A stretch of 64,000 nt of DNA from Ophioderma brevispina (GCA_023653785.1 JAMKCH010001611.1:62001-126000), one strand, 5' to 3'. Shown: positions 47,531 to 60,215, counted from the first letter of the stretch. Numbers and translations: made by a program. Notes: generated by a model from the letters alone, not told the origin.

Positions 47531-50500
47531 TCAACAATCCGAGAACAGGGTTTCCCCGGAATGTCCAGCGAAACCTTCTCCCCAACCCCATTATAAAGAC
47601 ACTATCAGTGATTTGTAAATCAGGCCAAATCGAAAAAGCATCAAAAATCAGATTTTTGCATGTATGTACACGTACAGGTAATCCTAACATACCCTGCAAA
47701 TGATAAGACGAAGCAACCCCTAAACTAAGGAAGAATCGGAGATTTGAGTCATACCCCTGATTACTGCCGAACGGACACTTACTACAACATCGTAATTGAA
47801 TGGCAGAATCGTTATCTTGGGAACACTGCCGTTTCTTCTTTTCTGTCAAATTCTACAGCTGGAAAAGTAATTATGAGACATTCTACAAATTATCCTTCAC
47901 TTTGAAGCTATTCGGCAAATTTCAACTATTTTTCAAATCACTGATAGTGTGCTTTAATGTACATCAAACGGTTTTTGCATTATTGAGTAAGTTTGTTAAA
48001 CAAGTAGCAATCAAGGCCTAGCATGGCTTACATGGCCAACAAAGAGTGAAAAATAAGACCGATTTTTGAAAAGCTCGGGTCAAACGCGTTCTCCTCCACC
48101 CCTTTTTCCCATACATTGATGGTACCCTTACCTTCCTACTGAATGTATAGGTCCGCACATTTTGAGAAATTATCATGAAATTCGATCCATAGAAATTTCC
48201 ACCCCGAAATAGCTTGTGGATAACCCTCCTCTCCCCCTTAACCCTTGTTGACTTTTTATATTACCTAAACAAGGTCAGATTGGATATTATTAATCTTTCC
48301 GTGAGAGGGCCAGAGCACACAAGTGTTGAAAAAAAAACAAGCAGGTGTATCTAAATATCGAAAGTACTGATTTTTGCCCTGATGTAAACGCCTTTCATCT
48401 CAAACAAACAAACCCCCATTTGAAAGATTAAGCTGAGATTTCTTTGGTACACAAAAATGTGAAATTTCGAATTTAGTATGGACCAAATACCAAAAATTCA
48501 GCCTATGTTTATTGAAACTTAAGCAAATCAAATCACCTTTTTTTCTCGTTTAGACATTTAATGTCGCCAAACAAGGTAAGATTCATTGAGTGTCTAACTA
48601 GTCCTAATTATATGAAATTATTATGACCCAATATTTGAGTGCTTCAAAATCTCTCGTTGCACCTTAAAAAGGCTCATCCTTTCCGGCTTACAATGAGTAC
48701 CACTCAAATACTTTATCGGGCAGAACGTTGGCCGATGCTAGTCTTTTCGAACATACTTCTTGCGCGCCGGATCTATGAACATTTCGTCTTAACTTGAACT
48801 TGAAAATAAAAAGCATGCTCAAAAGGCTAGCGCCTGCAGACGGACCTGCCGATGAGTATGAACCCCCGCATTTAGTAGCAAACAATTGTATGAGTTAAAC
48901 CCAGGAGAGTCTCAATGTGTTCATTCCGCATCTTGAAAATCCTAAGAAAATCATGATGACACTTATTCTGTAAAGGCAGTTATTTCTTTACGGAGTATTC
49001 AACAGCAGTTTTTATTTCGATTAAATGGAGACAAACCTAATATATATTGAAAGTAATTCACTGTTTATTGACAGTCCAATGCATGGACAACATGTAAACA
49101 TGACGCTCAACACCTGGCTTTGGACAATATTTGGTACATGGAGTATCATGGACGCGCCAGCCCATCTCCCTATTTTTATTGTTGTCTTCTAATTAACTAT
49201 TTAATTTTTTTTGTCATAATTTCACTCACTGCTTAGAATCCAATGGATTTTTCACAGCTAGGAAAACGTAGTTGTAATGCCCTTTAACAAAACCATGTAT
49301 CCTCAGAGTGTTCCTTGGCATTTGCGTGAGCCAAAGCCCTTATGCATGCAAGATATACGCACCTACAATGACCTTGAAGTCCAATATAACTTATATTCAA
49401 ATGAAAATTGGAAATGGAACACACAACATATTCGCTGAAGCTTTCGCCTACCTTTATTGAAAGCCGATAACCAAACAAGCGAAATGCAATTCCAAAGGAC
49501 GGAGGAAGATTCACTGGAGACATCTTTTCTCAGAAAGAACCTCCTGTTTCGGCAGTGTTTGCCAGTACCAGGAGCTGTTATGAGTAATAGGACGTCACAT
49601 TTTCGTGGTTCTCAAGTTCTTGTCCTTGACAGAAATGCTAAATTTTCATGTCATTCAATGTAGTTCTCCACAGAGTTGCGTATTTGTCCAAGCGTCACGG
49701 AGCCAAACAAGTAACCAATTGTGGTGAATAATGGTTTGGTTGGTTGATTAATTGATGGCGCTTTTCAGCAACAATGGCTATGTGCGCCACTTACTATGTA
49801 GACTACAATACTGTTACGTAATTCAATTCACTCATAGACATGGTAGAAAGGTGTTACGTTGTACTTGCATCTCAACACAAATAACGGCCTCGTTTCGGAG
49901 CCACAGACACCAGCGTGTGAATAATGTTCTCAGGAGTTTGCTTATATCGACGTGTTTGATACCCATTAACTCCCTAGAGAAATCTGGACGATTACCGCCA
50001 AAAGGAGGTAGCGTTTTTGTTTCTTGTTAGATCTAGGGCAATTTCCCCTAAACAAGGCAGGGTGCGCTCCGTGATTTGTTTTTTCAATAGTGCTTTAATG
50101 CAGTTAAGGGAAGTTCAACGATATATATTAAGTCACTATCATCCATCTTTTTCAATATGTAAGGGACAAGGCCCTTAATTTATGTAGAAGTGTATTTTTG
50201 TTTGCACATTGTACTGGAATCACTGCATGGTTAGCTATGACGACTAAGTTTCATAATACGGATTTTTTAAAAAAAAAAAGTCGGGATCCCTACATTTATG
50301 GCGTCATGAAAGGTCAAAGGTGAATCTTTTAAATTAGCTTTAATAGCTTTTAACTGCCTGTTTTGCATGTGGTTATGGGTTGATATTGAGCTACAGGACC
50401 AATTAGCAAGCTCCTTAACACAACGTGCCTTTTTTTCATTTTGGGTAAAAATGAATGTTGAGTTTCAATAAGGTTAATGCTCAAAATATTTATTTTCAGC

Positions 50501-51040
50501 GCGCACTAACAAGTATACTCGTTTGGCCCTTGTCCTTTAATATTGCCATAATGCCCTACAAACAAATATCACGAGTTGCATATCCTAGCGCCCTCCATTG
50601 TCCAAATTCTCCAAGAGATCGGGTACCGAACCATGGTTTACTATACAAAGAGTCTTTTGGCGGCAATGGATTCATTATTGCACAGTACGAAATAATAATC
50701 CTAAATCAGTGAAAAAAACTGTATCGCTCTTGATATGTTGTCTCAGTCTGTTCAAACACAATAAAGGGGACTGTCAGTTGTGACCGCAGTCGCAAGAGAT
50801 GACATAGTTTGTCATGTCTGTGCTATTTACTTAGAGAGATGAGACCGCCGTATATCCAGCCAGGCAATCTACTTGACAATGTTGTGCAGTAATACAATGC
50901 ATTAATCAGCCAATGAAGTTTCTAAAATGCTATATATGTAGAACTATCTATGCCCCCTAAATCATTTTTAAATGTAAAAAAAAATAACAAATCCGGATGC
51001 TGAGACATAACCCGAGAGAGACTAATCATTGAGGAATATT
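47530..51040. other. No recognised gene
   Basis: The longest frame of the window (47849-47400, minus, 149 codons) overlaps here and spans the X-box. It has no domain, signal or membrane segment that I can recognise. Other frames (49457-49663 +, 49752-50030 +, 50455-50712 +) are also unassigned. Confidence 0.4.
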
Positions 51041-51048
51041 TCTCCTCC

Positions 51049-51125
51049 GTGGGCCATAGTAGCTAATCCTGCGGTTTAATTCTCAACCGACAAGCGAGTA
51101 TCGCTCATTCAAATCCCACAGGTGC
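51049..51125 (+). mobile_element. Possible SINE head (tRNA-like)
   Basis: GTGGG pairs with CCCAC at the two ends. TAGCTAATCCTGCGG resembles an A box, and ATTCAAATCCC a B box with one mismatch. The anticodon arm is not credible. Weak evidence. Confidence 0.3.
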
Positions 51126-51239
51126 CGATGTTTCTTATCTCGTTTATTATACATATGTCATTGCGGCCCGATATCAGTTATTAGTTTATATTCTTTAGGT
51201 GGATCCCCTCCTCGCATACGTCGTTATGTCTCGCTTAGT

Positions 51240-51500
51240 CCTGCACCAGGTTAAAGGGCCTTGGTGCCAATCTAATACCACGTCCCTAGAAACCCCAGAA
51301 TTTGGACCCGGAAGTGGTCAAAACTATACATCTTTTTTTTCTCATTACCCTGGTGAACTCTAAGGGCTAAAGAATATTTGGTTTGGATGTTCAGCGAAAA
51401 TGTGTTCCAATTTTGTCGACCAATCATTAATTTTACTCATGTTCAGGGATTACAAACTCACGGTTTTTACACTCATAATGGCAGAAACCGGTCCGTTTGT
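51240..51500 (-). repeat. Dispersed repeat family R1, copy 2
   Basis: Inverse match to 30720-31005, including GGAAGTGGTCAAAA, TTTGGTTTGGATGTTC and TCGACCAATCATTAATTTTA-like text in the same relative order. Confidence 0.7.
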
Positions 51501-51552
51501 TTGAGATCCAGTTGTCATATATGTAATTCATTTCTACTTTAGTTGAACACAT

Positions 51553-51939
51553 GTGCTTCAATGTTTAATTATTATAAAAGTTTGGCAACGAACCCTCGAT
51601 CGAATAAGTACGCTTATGCCATATATGGCCCTACTTGCAGCCTATCTCAAGACCTGGATACGGCTGTGCGAAGCCAAGACCACCGCTACTGCATTTCACC
51701 TTAACACCAAAGAGCCTCATCGCCAGCTTCAAAATCAACCTCAATGGAGGCGCCTCTGGCCATACAATCCTACACCAACCTATCTGGGAGTGGAAGCTTA
51801 TTACCGAGCATCAACCCGAGTCTTTATTCCGCCAGGTATCTTCGAGAGGAATAACCTCCTGAACTTGCTGATCCTCATGGGGAACGCAGCCCAACGACCT
51901 ACGCACCACTGCCTGTGGCTCCTGTCTACAGCCTGTTGA
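51553..51939 (+). pseudogene. LINE polymerase remnant, PTYLGV part
   Basis: The 128 codons include conserved reverse transcriptase connection residues: KTWIRLCEAKTTATAFHLNT at about residues 33-52 and PTPTYLGVEAYYR at about 73-85. The intervening FKINLNG block lies in the next frame (51635-51862), which shows two compensating gaps. The usual RT-x-ALALVYSTAEY block should follow near the end, but the frame ends at TTHHCLWLLSTAC-like text, already degraded. It belongs to the element above and is not a host gene. Confidence 0.8.
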
Positions 51940-52276
51940 ATATGCCGGCCGCCAGCAAGTGGTTTAAAAACAGCTCTCCCACATAAATAAGCTAGACACG
52001 TAACTCCAACTAGACCTTCATAATCATTACTGGTCGCCTCCGTCCTACTCCATCGAGTTTGGTCTATCTACCATGCTTCAGCAGTGCACCTGCACAAATA
52101 GGACTAAGGACAACCTGTTGCATAACACTGTCAAATAATCACATCAGCTTGGCAGACAGAGCTGTGCTCTCGTCGACCTTTCTGCTAATCTCTCCAGCTC
52201 CCCATTCACATCTTAACAGACATGGAATACTGCCTGTCTAGATACATCAAGACCAGAGACACTCACTATTACACCT

Positions 52277-52594
52277 ATGACAGATCTACCACCTGGTAGC
52301 AATCGTTCACGCAGGGATAGGTTCACCGTTAAAACCGATTCGCACAGGAGTCGGGTCGCTTCAACAGCTAATATACACCGATGGGGGCTGTGGCTATCGG
52401 CAGCCTGCCAATGTGGTTCATCCTTCAAGACCGTCGGATCTGTTGCCCTACTACCTTTCGTCCACGGTGGACATAGACTACTCAAACCCCAAACAATCTA
52501 CAGTGATCTGGCTCCACCGGCTTCAGCATATTTAGCTACTGCCTCATACGCAAGAAGGAAGAAGAAGATCGAAATAAGTCTGTCGTCGAGATGA
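52277..52594 (+). pseudogene. LINE polymerase remnant, zinc-knuckle end
   Basis: 105 codons beginning close to the LPPGSNRSRRDRFTVKTDSH block. NIHRWGLWLSAACQCGSS (about residues 34-51) corresponds to the short C-x-C-G motif near the C-terminus of the same LINE group, normally followed by H-x(4-5)-C. Here the downstream H and C are displaced by a frame change (the alternative frame holds YYLSSTVDIDYSNP). No independent function is likely. Confidence 0.75.
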
Positions 52595-52599
52595 TGTCC

Positions 52600-52980
52600 A
52601 GAAACTTGGTTGTGTAAACGTAGCACATTGGCTGGTTCGCAAATTAGCAGTCATTATTACACGCCAAAATAGTGGTCATGTCTGTGTCACACTATGTAAG
52701 ACGCACTTTGAAGCCACTTTTTAGCCGCGCGCGGTCTTCGACCATCGCGTGTTTTCATTTAGACACGTGTTTTGGATAAACCGGCTTGGACTCTAGAGGG
52801 AATACCATGCACAACATACGAAATTTCTGGTCCACATCACCAATCTTATTGATTGCGTTCTCTATATTTACATATGTGAATAGAAATGTTTATATAATTT
52901 TGCACTTAATCTTAAATTGATGATCATTACCTATTACAAATCCTATAATTATGGAGGATGGTTTTAAACTCGTTCAGGAA
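52600..52980. other. Spacer, no feature seen
   Basis: Lies between the LINE and the minisatellite; short frames only. Confidence 0.4.
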
Positions 52981-52984
52981 TACT

Positions 52985-54290
52985 TTAGTCTGTTAGTGAG
53001 GCTGCTGCTCATTCACGCAGTGGCGTAACGGGCCCTCCCGCTCTGGGGGGGGGGGGGGCAAATTTCCCAGCCTTGGGAAATTTTTTCCCTCTCAGGGGGT
53101 TCAGAAGGCCAATTTTCCTGTTCAGAGGGCTAAAAAACGCTGATTTAGCATGATTTTTTCAATTTTTTTTCCCGCCAAGTTCGTTCGTCAGGGGGCAACG
53201 GTTCCCCCTGGTCCCCCTCCCCGTACGCCACTGTCATTCACTATTCTATTATTGCAGCTTATGAAGGGCAGTTGAACGTCATCCTTATTGCCTTTAGGGT
53301 TTAACGCCTGCTCACTCCAACTTTGGATGGGTGAGTCGTATAACTCATCCCCTCTTGATCATTACTGTAAGGCTGAAATCCTTCACTATCTATTATTTAT
53401 TGCACTTATGAGGGAGTTTAATAACTTCATCCTTAATTGCACTTATGTGGTTTTAACTCAGGCTCATCCAACTTATTAGGGAGGGTATAACTCATCCACT
53501 CTTGATATTACTGAAGGCTGAAATCATTCACGATTCTATTATTGCACTTATGATGAGGGTTTAAACATCCTGCCTATGCACTTATGAGGGTTTAACTCAG
53601 CTCATCCAACTTAATATGAGGGAGGTATATAACTCAATCCACTCTTTATCATTACGGAAGGCCTGGAAATCATTCACTATTCTATTTATGGCCTTATGAG
53701 GGAGTTAACTCATCTCTTATTGCACTTATGATGGTTTAACTCATCTCATCCAACTTAGTAGGGAGGTATAACTCATCCACTCTTGATCATTACTGAAGGC
53801 TGAAATCATTCCTATTCTATTATTGGCACTTAGGAAGGAGGTTTAACTCATCTTATTGCACTTATGAGGTTTAACTCAGCTCACCCAACTTATGAGGGAG
53901 GTATAACTCTCCACTCTTGATCATTATTGACGGCCTTGAAATATTCACTATCTATTATTGCACTTATGCGGGGAGGTTTTAATAACTCATCCCTTATTTC
54001 ACTTATGAGGAGGCACTCAGCTCAACTAAACTATTTAAACTCATCCATCTTGCTCTTTAGTGATGCGAACTCCAGTACACTATTCTATTCTTGCACTTAT
54101 GAAAGAGGTATAACTCATCCAATCTTGATATTAAGTAAAGGATGACTCATTCAACTAGTCTATTCATGGCCCTTGATGAGGAGGTACACTTCCTCCTCTT
54201 TGATCTGTTAGTGGAGGCTGACCCTTCTTGATCTATTCTATTCTTGCACTTGATGAAGGGTGGTATAACTCATCCAATCTTGACGTAGTT
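52985..54290. repeat. Minisatellite, about 138 bp units
   Basis: The word CTCTTGATCATTACTGAAGG or a close variant recurs near 53353, 53503, 53642, 53781, 53915 and 54048, then more decayed near 54205. Within each unit a TATGAGGGAGGTTTAACTC-like phrase occurs two or three times, so the unit is built from smaller repeats. The array is interrupted by a transposon at 53018-53233. Variation is dominated by small gaps. Confidence 0.85.
53018..53233. mobile_element. hAT-type non-autonomous element
   Basis: The ends are CAGTGGCGTAACGGG and the inverse of CAGTGGCGTACGGGG, a widespread hAT-like terminus. The 8 bp target TCATTCAC is repeated exactly at 53009-53016 and 53234-53241; one extra G separates the left copy from the end. 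An 8 bp duplication is the hAT hallmark. The 216 bp body has a G tract and no frame. It sits inside the minisatellite. Confidence 0.85.
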
Positions 54291-54870
54291 CTTGAGAACC
54301 TCATTCCCATCAAACCACCAAAGGGCGGGATGGGTGGGTTTTTGTCCAAGAATTGATGGACTAGACACATCAACAAAGAAGGTGAATTGGTTTCGAGATA
54401 ACTAACGACTCCCTCTGTCGTCAGCGGCAAGACCCCTGAAAATTCACGATATCTTTTTTTTTAAAATGCTCGTTTAAGATTAGCTGTTAGTTCAAGGATT
54501 GTCATGTACTTACGTAAATGGTTTGGACGCGAAGCCTTACTTTCCATACCTTACGGTGGTCTATGAAAGTGAATCAGATGACTGTGCACGGTCCCCTTAG
54601 CGATAATTGAGAAGGGCAGAATTGGGTCTGCAAATATTGTATGGGGTTCATAAAGTTGGTCGGCTGTCAGCCCGGGTTTGAAGGCGGGATGTAAGTTGGG
54701 CAGATGGTAGATTTTAGGTAGTGGTAAGAAATATCAGTGAGTGAGTAACTGGTTTAGACGATATCATAAGAGCAGGTAATGATGTGGCGTTACCAACCTT
54801 TGCTGGCATACCTATAACTTTTTGACCGCCAGTATATAGAGAGACCACCGTGGGCCCCTAACGTACCCTC
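54290..54870. other. Spacer, no feature seen
   Basis: A minus frame at 54430-54233 runs into the minisatellite. I cannot assign it or anything else here. Confidence 0.35.
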
Positions 54871-55345
54871 TGCAAACCCATGCTTCTCTCCGCTAGCCCG
54901 GCCCTTCTCCTTTTGCCATCTCTAATAAGAAATGTTTGTATAAGTAGGAGGTAGTTATTCCTCCTATACAGGGTGATGTACCCAAGTAATATTTAATTGT
55001 TCATAGTATTGAACACACGGGGTGGTTATATGACCAAGGAAGTGTTGTCGGGTTCACGTGTTTGAACATTGAGTAAAATAGGTCTTACTTAAACCGTTTA
55101 CTAGAAACCAATATAAGGTTTCTGCTTCCCCAGCTTTAAAGGGTTTTACGGAATTAAGCAATAGTCATGTCAGACATTTAGTGTCAAGTATAAACAGAGA
55201 ATTTTCCAAGTTAGTGAAATGCTCTCTCTCTCACTCCAGCATATCAAGAGATTCATAGCGAGTCCGGCTTGATGCAGGTACCGTCTTTCGCCTCATTTAT
55301 TTCTGTTTATGTACTTACCCCCTGTTTGTAGCGGTATCGTCTGAC
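54870..55345 (+). repeat. Duplicated block, left copy
   Basis: Part X (54870-54925, CTGCAAAC...TTCTCTCC...CTAGCCCG) precedes part Y (54930-55300, starting AAGAAATGTTTG). Y carries the inverse pair AGGAGG/CCTCCT, then GAGTAAAATAGGTCTTACTT and GTCAGACATTTAGTGTCAAG. In the right copy the order is Y then X. Confidence 0.8.
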
Positions 55346-56930
55346 ATACGCACCTATTCGGTCGGGTCGAGGGGAGAGACGGAGAGTATTGACGCCTGGA
55401 CTTTTCAAGTTCATGGGCAGTTATCCCTCTTGATAGCTATGAGTCTCTAAATCTATTTGAGTCATCAAGTAACGGTTTTCAAACCATGCGTGCTCTCCGA
55501 TAAATGGTTAACGTTCGTAAGAATTCGCGCTTGGTTGATGAAAAACCTTCCATTGGTCAGGAATAGACCAATAAGAATTATGGGTATTGACCGATCGACA
55601 GAAAGGACAGCGACTCATAACATCCGACAACAAACTTTTGAACAGAATTAGGGTTGCGTATCCTTTAAGATACATTTGTAGAAAGGCTACGTAAAACACA
55701 CACGTATACCGCCTTTTTCTGACCAAGATTAGGGGTCAGATTACTAGCGGAACACAGACATCGCAAGAAATAATGCATAAAAGTGCAAGACTGTTAAGAG
55801 TAACACAGTCAGAGCAACGATCGTAGCGTTAGGAAGGTATGAATTTTCATCCTAATCCAGAAAAGGCGTTTCTTCTCCGGATTCCCAGTATCGGGAATGT
55901 TAGAAAGGGAGAGAAAGTATTTTTAAACAAAAGGCTCCGCTTCAGAGCCACAAAAGAACACCAAGTGGGGTTTTCTTGTAGGCCCGAAGTCCAGAAAGTC
56001 AAGCTGGAGAGTAAGCCGGTAAGGCAAGCGCACACGCACGAAAAGCAATTCGTGAACATAGTAGCTCGAGTTAGAGCCAAAAAAAGTTCTACAAAAAAAT
56101 AACAAACCGGTAAACAAGAATGTTTCCCGAGGTACGGAGGATTTTGTTATTTTTTTTCGGAGCAATTGAATTTTCGTACTAATATTGGGGGAAAGCTTTT
56201 CCCTAAGTACTAAAGCGTTTCTTTTACAAATTGTTCAAGCAGGGTCAGAAATCGACTCAGCAGTGATACTGATGAGAATCACTTGAGGATCGAAACAGGC
56301 TTGTTCTAGCTAGCATGCATGATAGTAGTTCCAAACCCAGAGGAAGGGACACAAGTCTATGTGAGCAGGGTTTTTGTGGCATATGCATTTCGACGCGGGC
56401 CGTGTTTTAGTTTAAAAAAACACGATATAGGCCTAATGTTGAGTAGTTTTAACTACTCAGTATAGGTCTTTTTTGGAAGTATGGATGGTTTGAATATTTA
56501 AGTATTGAATTCAATTTATAAAACCAAGATAAGGTTTTGTAACCAATGGTTAGTATTCATTTACCTGGCTGAAAGCAATCAACCGCCATCGATGTATACA
56601 AAGCGGGCCAGAACGCGCATGAAGATTGCCCGTGAAGGCGAGCTACGCCATTGCAATCGACGTCCAGTAGGACCGAACAAATCTACAGCGCAGCACGATC
56701 TCAATAAAAGCGATGTTTTCCAGTCACCTGCATCATTGGCCTACGGCCAAGGAAACAGCAAGCTTGGTGTCATGGACAAGGGTCAAAGGAGGACCCGCAG
56801 CTTATGGAATCGGGAAGAGGCCCAGATTAATGTAACAAAGATTAATAGTAATTCGGTTTCCAAAGAGAATGAGACTTGTCCCAAGTAAGGGCACGTAGTG
56901 GCAATTATTGTAGTATATGTGTCTAGAAGC
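55346..56930 (+). other. Interior between duplicated blocks
   Basis: About 1.6 kb. Two lysine- and arginine-rich frames lie here: 55839-56102 (87 codons) and 56505-56888 (127 codons, with REGELRHCNRRPVGPNKS). Neither shows a retroviral-type gag zinc knuckle (C-x2-C-x4-H-x4-C), protease or polymerase motif. If the flanking blocks are terminal repeats this would be a small non-autonomous element; otherwise it is plain spacer. Confidence 0.35.
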
Positions 56931-57400
56931 AGTTAGTTTCTCTTACAACTCGAAAGAAAAGAAATGTTTGGAAAGTAGGAGGTAGTTTTCCTCCTATACA
57001 GGGTTGATGTACCAAGTAAATATTTAATGTCATAGTTTTGAACACGGGTATCTATGACCAAGGAAAGTGTGTCGGGTCACAGTTGTGAACATTGAGTAAA
57101 ATAGGTCTTACTTCAACCGTTTGCTTGAAACCAAGATAAGGTTTATCCCAGCTTTAAAGGGTTTTACGGAATAAAGAAATTAGCATGTCAGACATTTAGT
57201 GTCAAGTAATAAACAGAGAATTTTACAAGTTAGGGGAAAATTCTCCTCTCCTCACTCCAAGCAGATCAAGATAGATTCATAGCGAGGTCCGGGCTTGATT
57301 GAAGGTGCAGAGGTACCGTCTGTGACCATCATTTATTTTCTGCAAACATGCTTTCTCTCCCTAGCCCGATCCTTCTCCCTTTGCCTCTCTAAAACTTCAC
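56931..57400 (+). repeat. Duplicated block, right copy
   Basis: Y' (56940-57345) matches 54930-55300 closely; X' (57347-57400) matches 54870-54925. The order is swapped relative to the left copy. Confidence 0.8.
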
Positions 57401-58690
57401 TTCTCGACTCTTCCCACAATTTCAATTGCAGTTGGGTCCCTACCGCAACAGCGATGAGGGCAAAGTGTCCATGTTTAGAAACTCGTTTTTAACATATTCA
57501 GATGCCTGACTGGACGGGGATGACGTGTGAACATCGTTTCAGCACTTTTGGATTCCAATGAATATAAATAAGTAACAGGGTTAACCCAAACTTGCTAGAC
57601 CCGGCCACCTTCCACAATATAGATTCAATTATTGATAATTCTCCCATTGGCGCCCCAAGGTTATTTGTTTATCTATACTTGTATCATTGTATGTATTCCA
57701 TTTTTCTTTTAATATATTGTATTTTCTCGAATACGAATAAGGTTATAACAATCTTTGACTTTAGATTCAAGATTGTCTCTGAAACATCCTGGAGTCGGAG
57801 TCTTCGTGCATACCTAGTTTGGGCCCCAAATCTTATAGATGGATTACCGGATTACATAATAACATAACAATGGGTCTGACTGATGACATCATGCTTTTCA
57901 AGTTTGGTAAATGCGGCAGTAATGTCCCAGTATCCTTGTTCAGGAATTGCCACAACTGCCACCCCCGGAACTTTCTGTTTTTACGTTTTTACAGAAGTAA
58001 ACATCCAATTGTTTCAACTCGTGGAAGTGATTTCAGTAAGGGTCCTTTTCATTATGTCAATTTTTTTTCTGCCATTATGCCCCTTTAAGGGGCCGGGTGC
58101 GTTCACTGTCACCGAATCGCGCGCTAGGACGGATAGTAATTTAATTTACAATGCCTTCAAAGTTTGTTACTATTTATTGCATGAGTCCTGACTCCTTATT
58201 TTAACATCTGAGAAACATTATTGTACGAGGGCTACATGTCTACTAAGTTTAGGCCCTGCAGCTGCTTATTGCATTTGAACGTTAGGTATTAAAAGGATTT
58301 TCAACTTCGTAAACATGGAGTCGGCTGACCTTTGACCTAATTACGGGGTAATAAAGGTAATATAGACGGGTTTGGGCTACACTGCTACAAATTGACCTGG
58401 AGTTTATCAGTAGTTGACCCTTGATGGTCCTGACATTGATGTGACGGCAGTATTAGGGAGAACAATGAAAAAAAGATTTATGTCTGATCTATCTGTGAGT
58501 AAGGCACGAAGAGTACTATATAGTCTGGTACTGCGGGTCGCCAAAGTCCCACATTCCATTTCTTTCGCCATTAAAGTAAATTTTTCACCACTGGGTGTGA
58601 TTTTTGTTTTTGTCCTTAATTTCCTTTTGTTTAAAAGCACTTCAAAATAATGCCGCCAATTGACATTTAAAAAAAATGTTCCCCAATGTT
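57400..58690. other. No recognised gene
   Basis: Short overlapping frames. A GCCCCTT-T-AAGGGGC inverse pair lies at about 58079-58093, at the edge of a GC-richer patch. Confidence 0.4.
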
Positions 58691-59690
58691 GTACTCTAAC
58701 TATTCGAAGGCTAAGGTTTCCAGACTTGTTGGCATGATGCTACCATCATGCCTAATCTGTAAATTTATAAGTTTGTACTGTAAAAGGTGGGTGTGGGGAG
58801 AGAACTTATGTTACTTTTTATTACGATCAGCCGTTTTCAGATGTAATTGTTTGGCATACATTACTCACTCCATTTTTCATTTTGAATCGTACCGTATTGA
58901 ACAGTTTAGTGTTAAGTTCTATTACTTACCCATTGGGCCTTCCTCAATTCATTTTTTTTATATTCATTGTACTCAAACAGGTAGCTACGATACATGCCTA
59001 AAATGTGAAGCGTACATTTGTTATTATTTGTACCGTTATCTTGCGTTGTGTTGTCCAGCCGGAACTTGCTTTTGAGCATCAGGGAAAATCCCAGTATATC
59101 AAAAATAAAAACAAAGTGGGATCAAAAACCTATGAGCATCCCAGCTAGCTTCAGAATGTCATTGATTTATTTATCACTTATTCAGCAACAATGTTTAAAC
59201 GAAACACAGGATATTTTGTCCGTAGGTCCCCAAAGTCAAAAACTTGTTTAATTTTCAAGATTTTCACATTCAATATATTGTAATAGAAATGCGATTCAAT
59301 TTCCACATATAAATCCTGGGATTTTGCCGAAGGTGATTGTCAATTTCGTACTCGTGAATATTGCAATTACGTGTCTGCCAAGCTGAACTAGGACAGTTTT
59401 TCTTCCAGTGTTTAGATCCAATGAAGCGCTTTATGTTTTGAATAGCACATGCTACCATATCGTGACGTGTACTCATACTGCCTACTCACCATTAGCGTTC
59501 AACTATGCTGGAAGATTTGCAAAAGTAGAAACCAATTTTTAACATCTTACTTTCTTTCAATCCTAATTGGAATTAATGCGAATTGAATGATGTCATTTTG
59601 CTCTCTGTAGTACTTTAGTATATGTTTATTGCTGCGTGCGATGGAGGGTTGTCAACGCAGCGCGAATGATGAAGCGATATACCAGGGTGA
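58690..59690 (+). repeat. Duplicated 0.9 kb block, copy 1
   Basis: Realigns with 62100-63085, sharing TGTAATTGTTTGGCATAC, TTTTGAGCATCAGGGAAAAT, GAGCATCCCAGCTAGCTTC and GAAGCGCTT in order. The 129-codon frame 58686-59075 is not kept in the other copy, so it is unlikely to be a gene. A fainter third relative lies at about 61480-61680. Confidence 0.85.
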
Positions 59691-59694
59691 GTAA

Positions 59695-60215
59695 AAAAGA
59701 TTGAACCCTGATTGTTTCAGGCCAATTTGAAATAACTATACCTAATTATATGGTGCCTCATAAAACGGGATTTTCATTATTATTTGCTGCAAAGATATTC
59801 CAATCGGAAGTATAGGCCGAGCTACAGTCTTTTTATATCAAGTATCAGGGCTTTTACCCCTATCCACAGACTCCCATTTGAATACACGGCGACCAACTAA
59901 TTAGTTTTAATGACTCCCCCAAATGCTGATAAGGGTATTGTCTATGCTTTTATGCGAATAAAGTGTTATTTTAAAGGCGTTCAATTCAGTATAATGGGAG
60001 TTCTACTCGAAAACACTTTTTTCAAGATGTTGTAATATTTTAGTCTACAAATATAGACAATACTTTAACCTCAAAAGTTTTGGCACCAGATAGTCTGTTC
60101 CTTCATATGAATGATTCCTTAAACTCCTCCAGAAACTGATACATCTTTAGTTAATTTATCACTTCCAGGGAGGTGGGAAGAGTTAACAGTATTGTTTGGC
60201 CACAGGTGATCGTTG
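59695..60215. other. Spacer, no feature seen
   Basis: No motif recognised before the microsatellite. Confidence 0.4.

Larger units (their letters stand above)
51553..52600 (+). mobile_element. LINE pol fragment, frameshifted
   Basis: The 3' half of a non-LTR retrotransposon polymerase gene, spread over several frames. Frame one (51553-51939) has LKTWIRLCEAKTTATAFHLN and PYNPTPTYLGVEAYYR, matching the L-W-L-LS--KT---FH and PTYLGV-LD blocks after the reverse transcriptase palm. A middle part (51940-52270) has three or more stops. The last part (52277-52594) has DLPPGSNRSRRDRFTVKTDS, then NIHRWGLWLSAACQCGSS, a cysteine-rich end typical of one Jockey/CR1-like group. The endonuclease and catalytic YADD are not present. 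A purine-rich AGAAGGAAGAAGAAG phrase near 52551 lies close to the 3' end. The copy is 5'-truncated and inactive. Confidence 0.85.

Noticed and set aside
47400..47849. Longest frame in the window, 149 codons on the minus strand
   Set aside because: No recognisable domain, signal peptide or membrane segment; mixed composition and no splice or promoter support on that strand.
52985..54290. CRISPR array
   Set aside because: The repeats are adjacent 138 bp units without unique spacers, in animal DNA.
58686..59075. 129-codon plus-strand frame
   Set aside because: Not preserved in the second copy of the same block at 62100.
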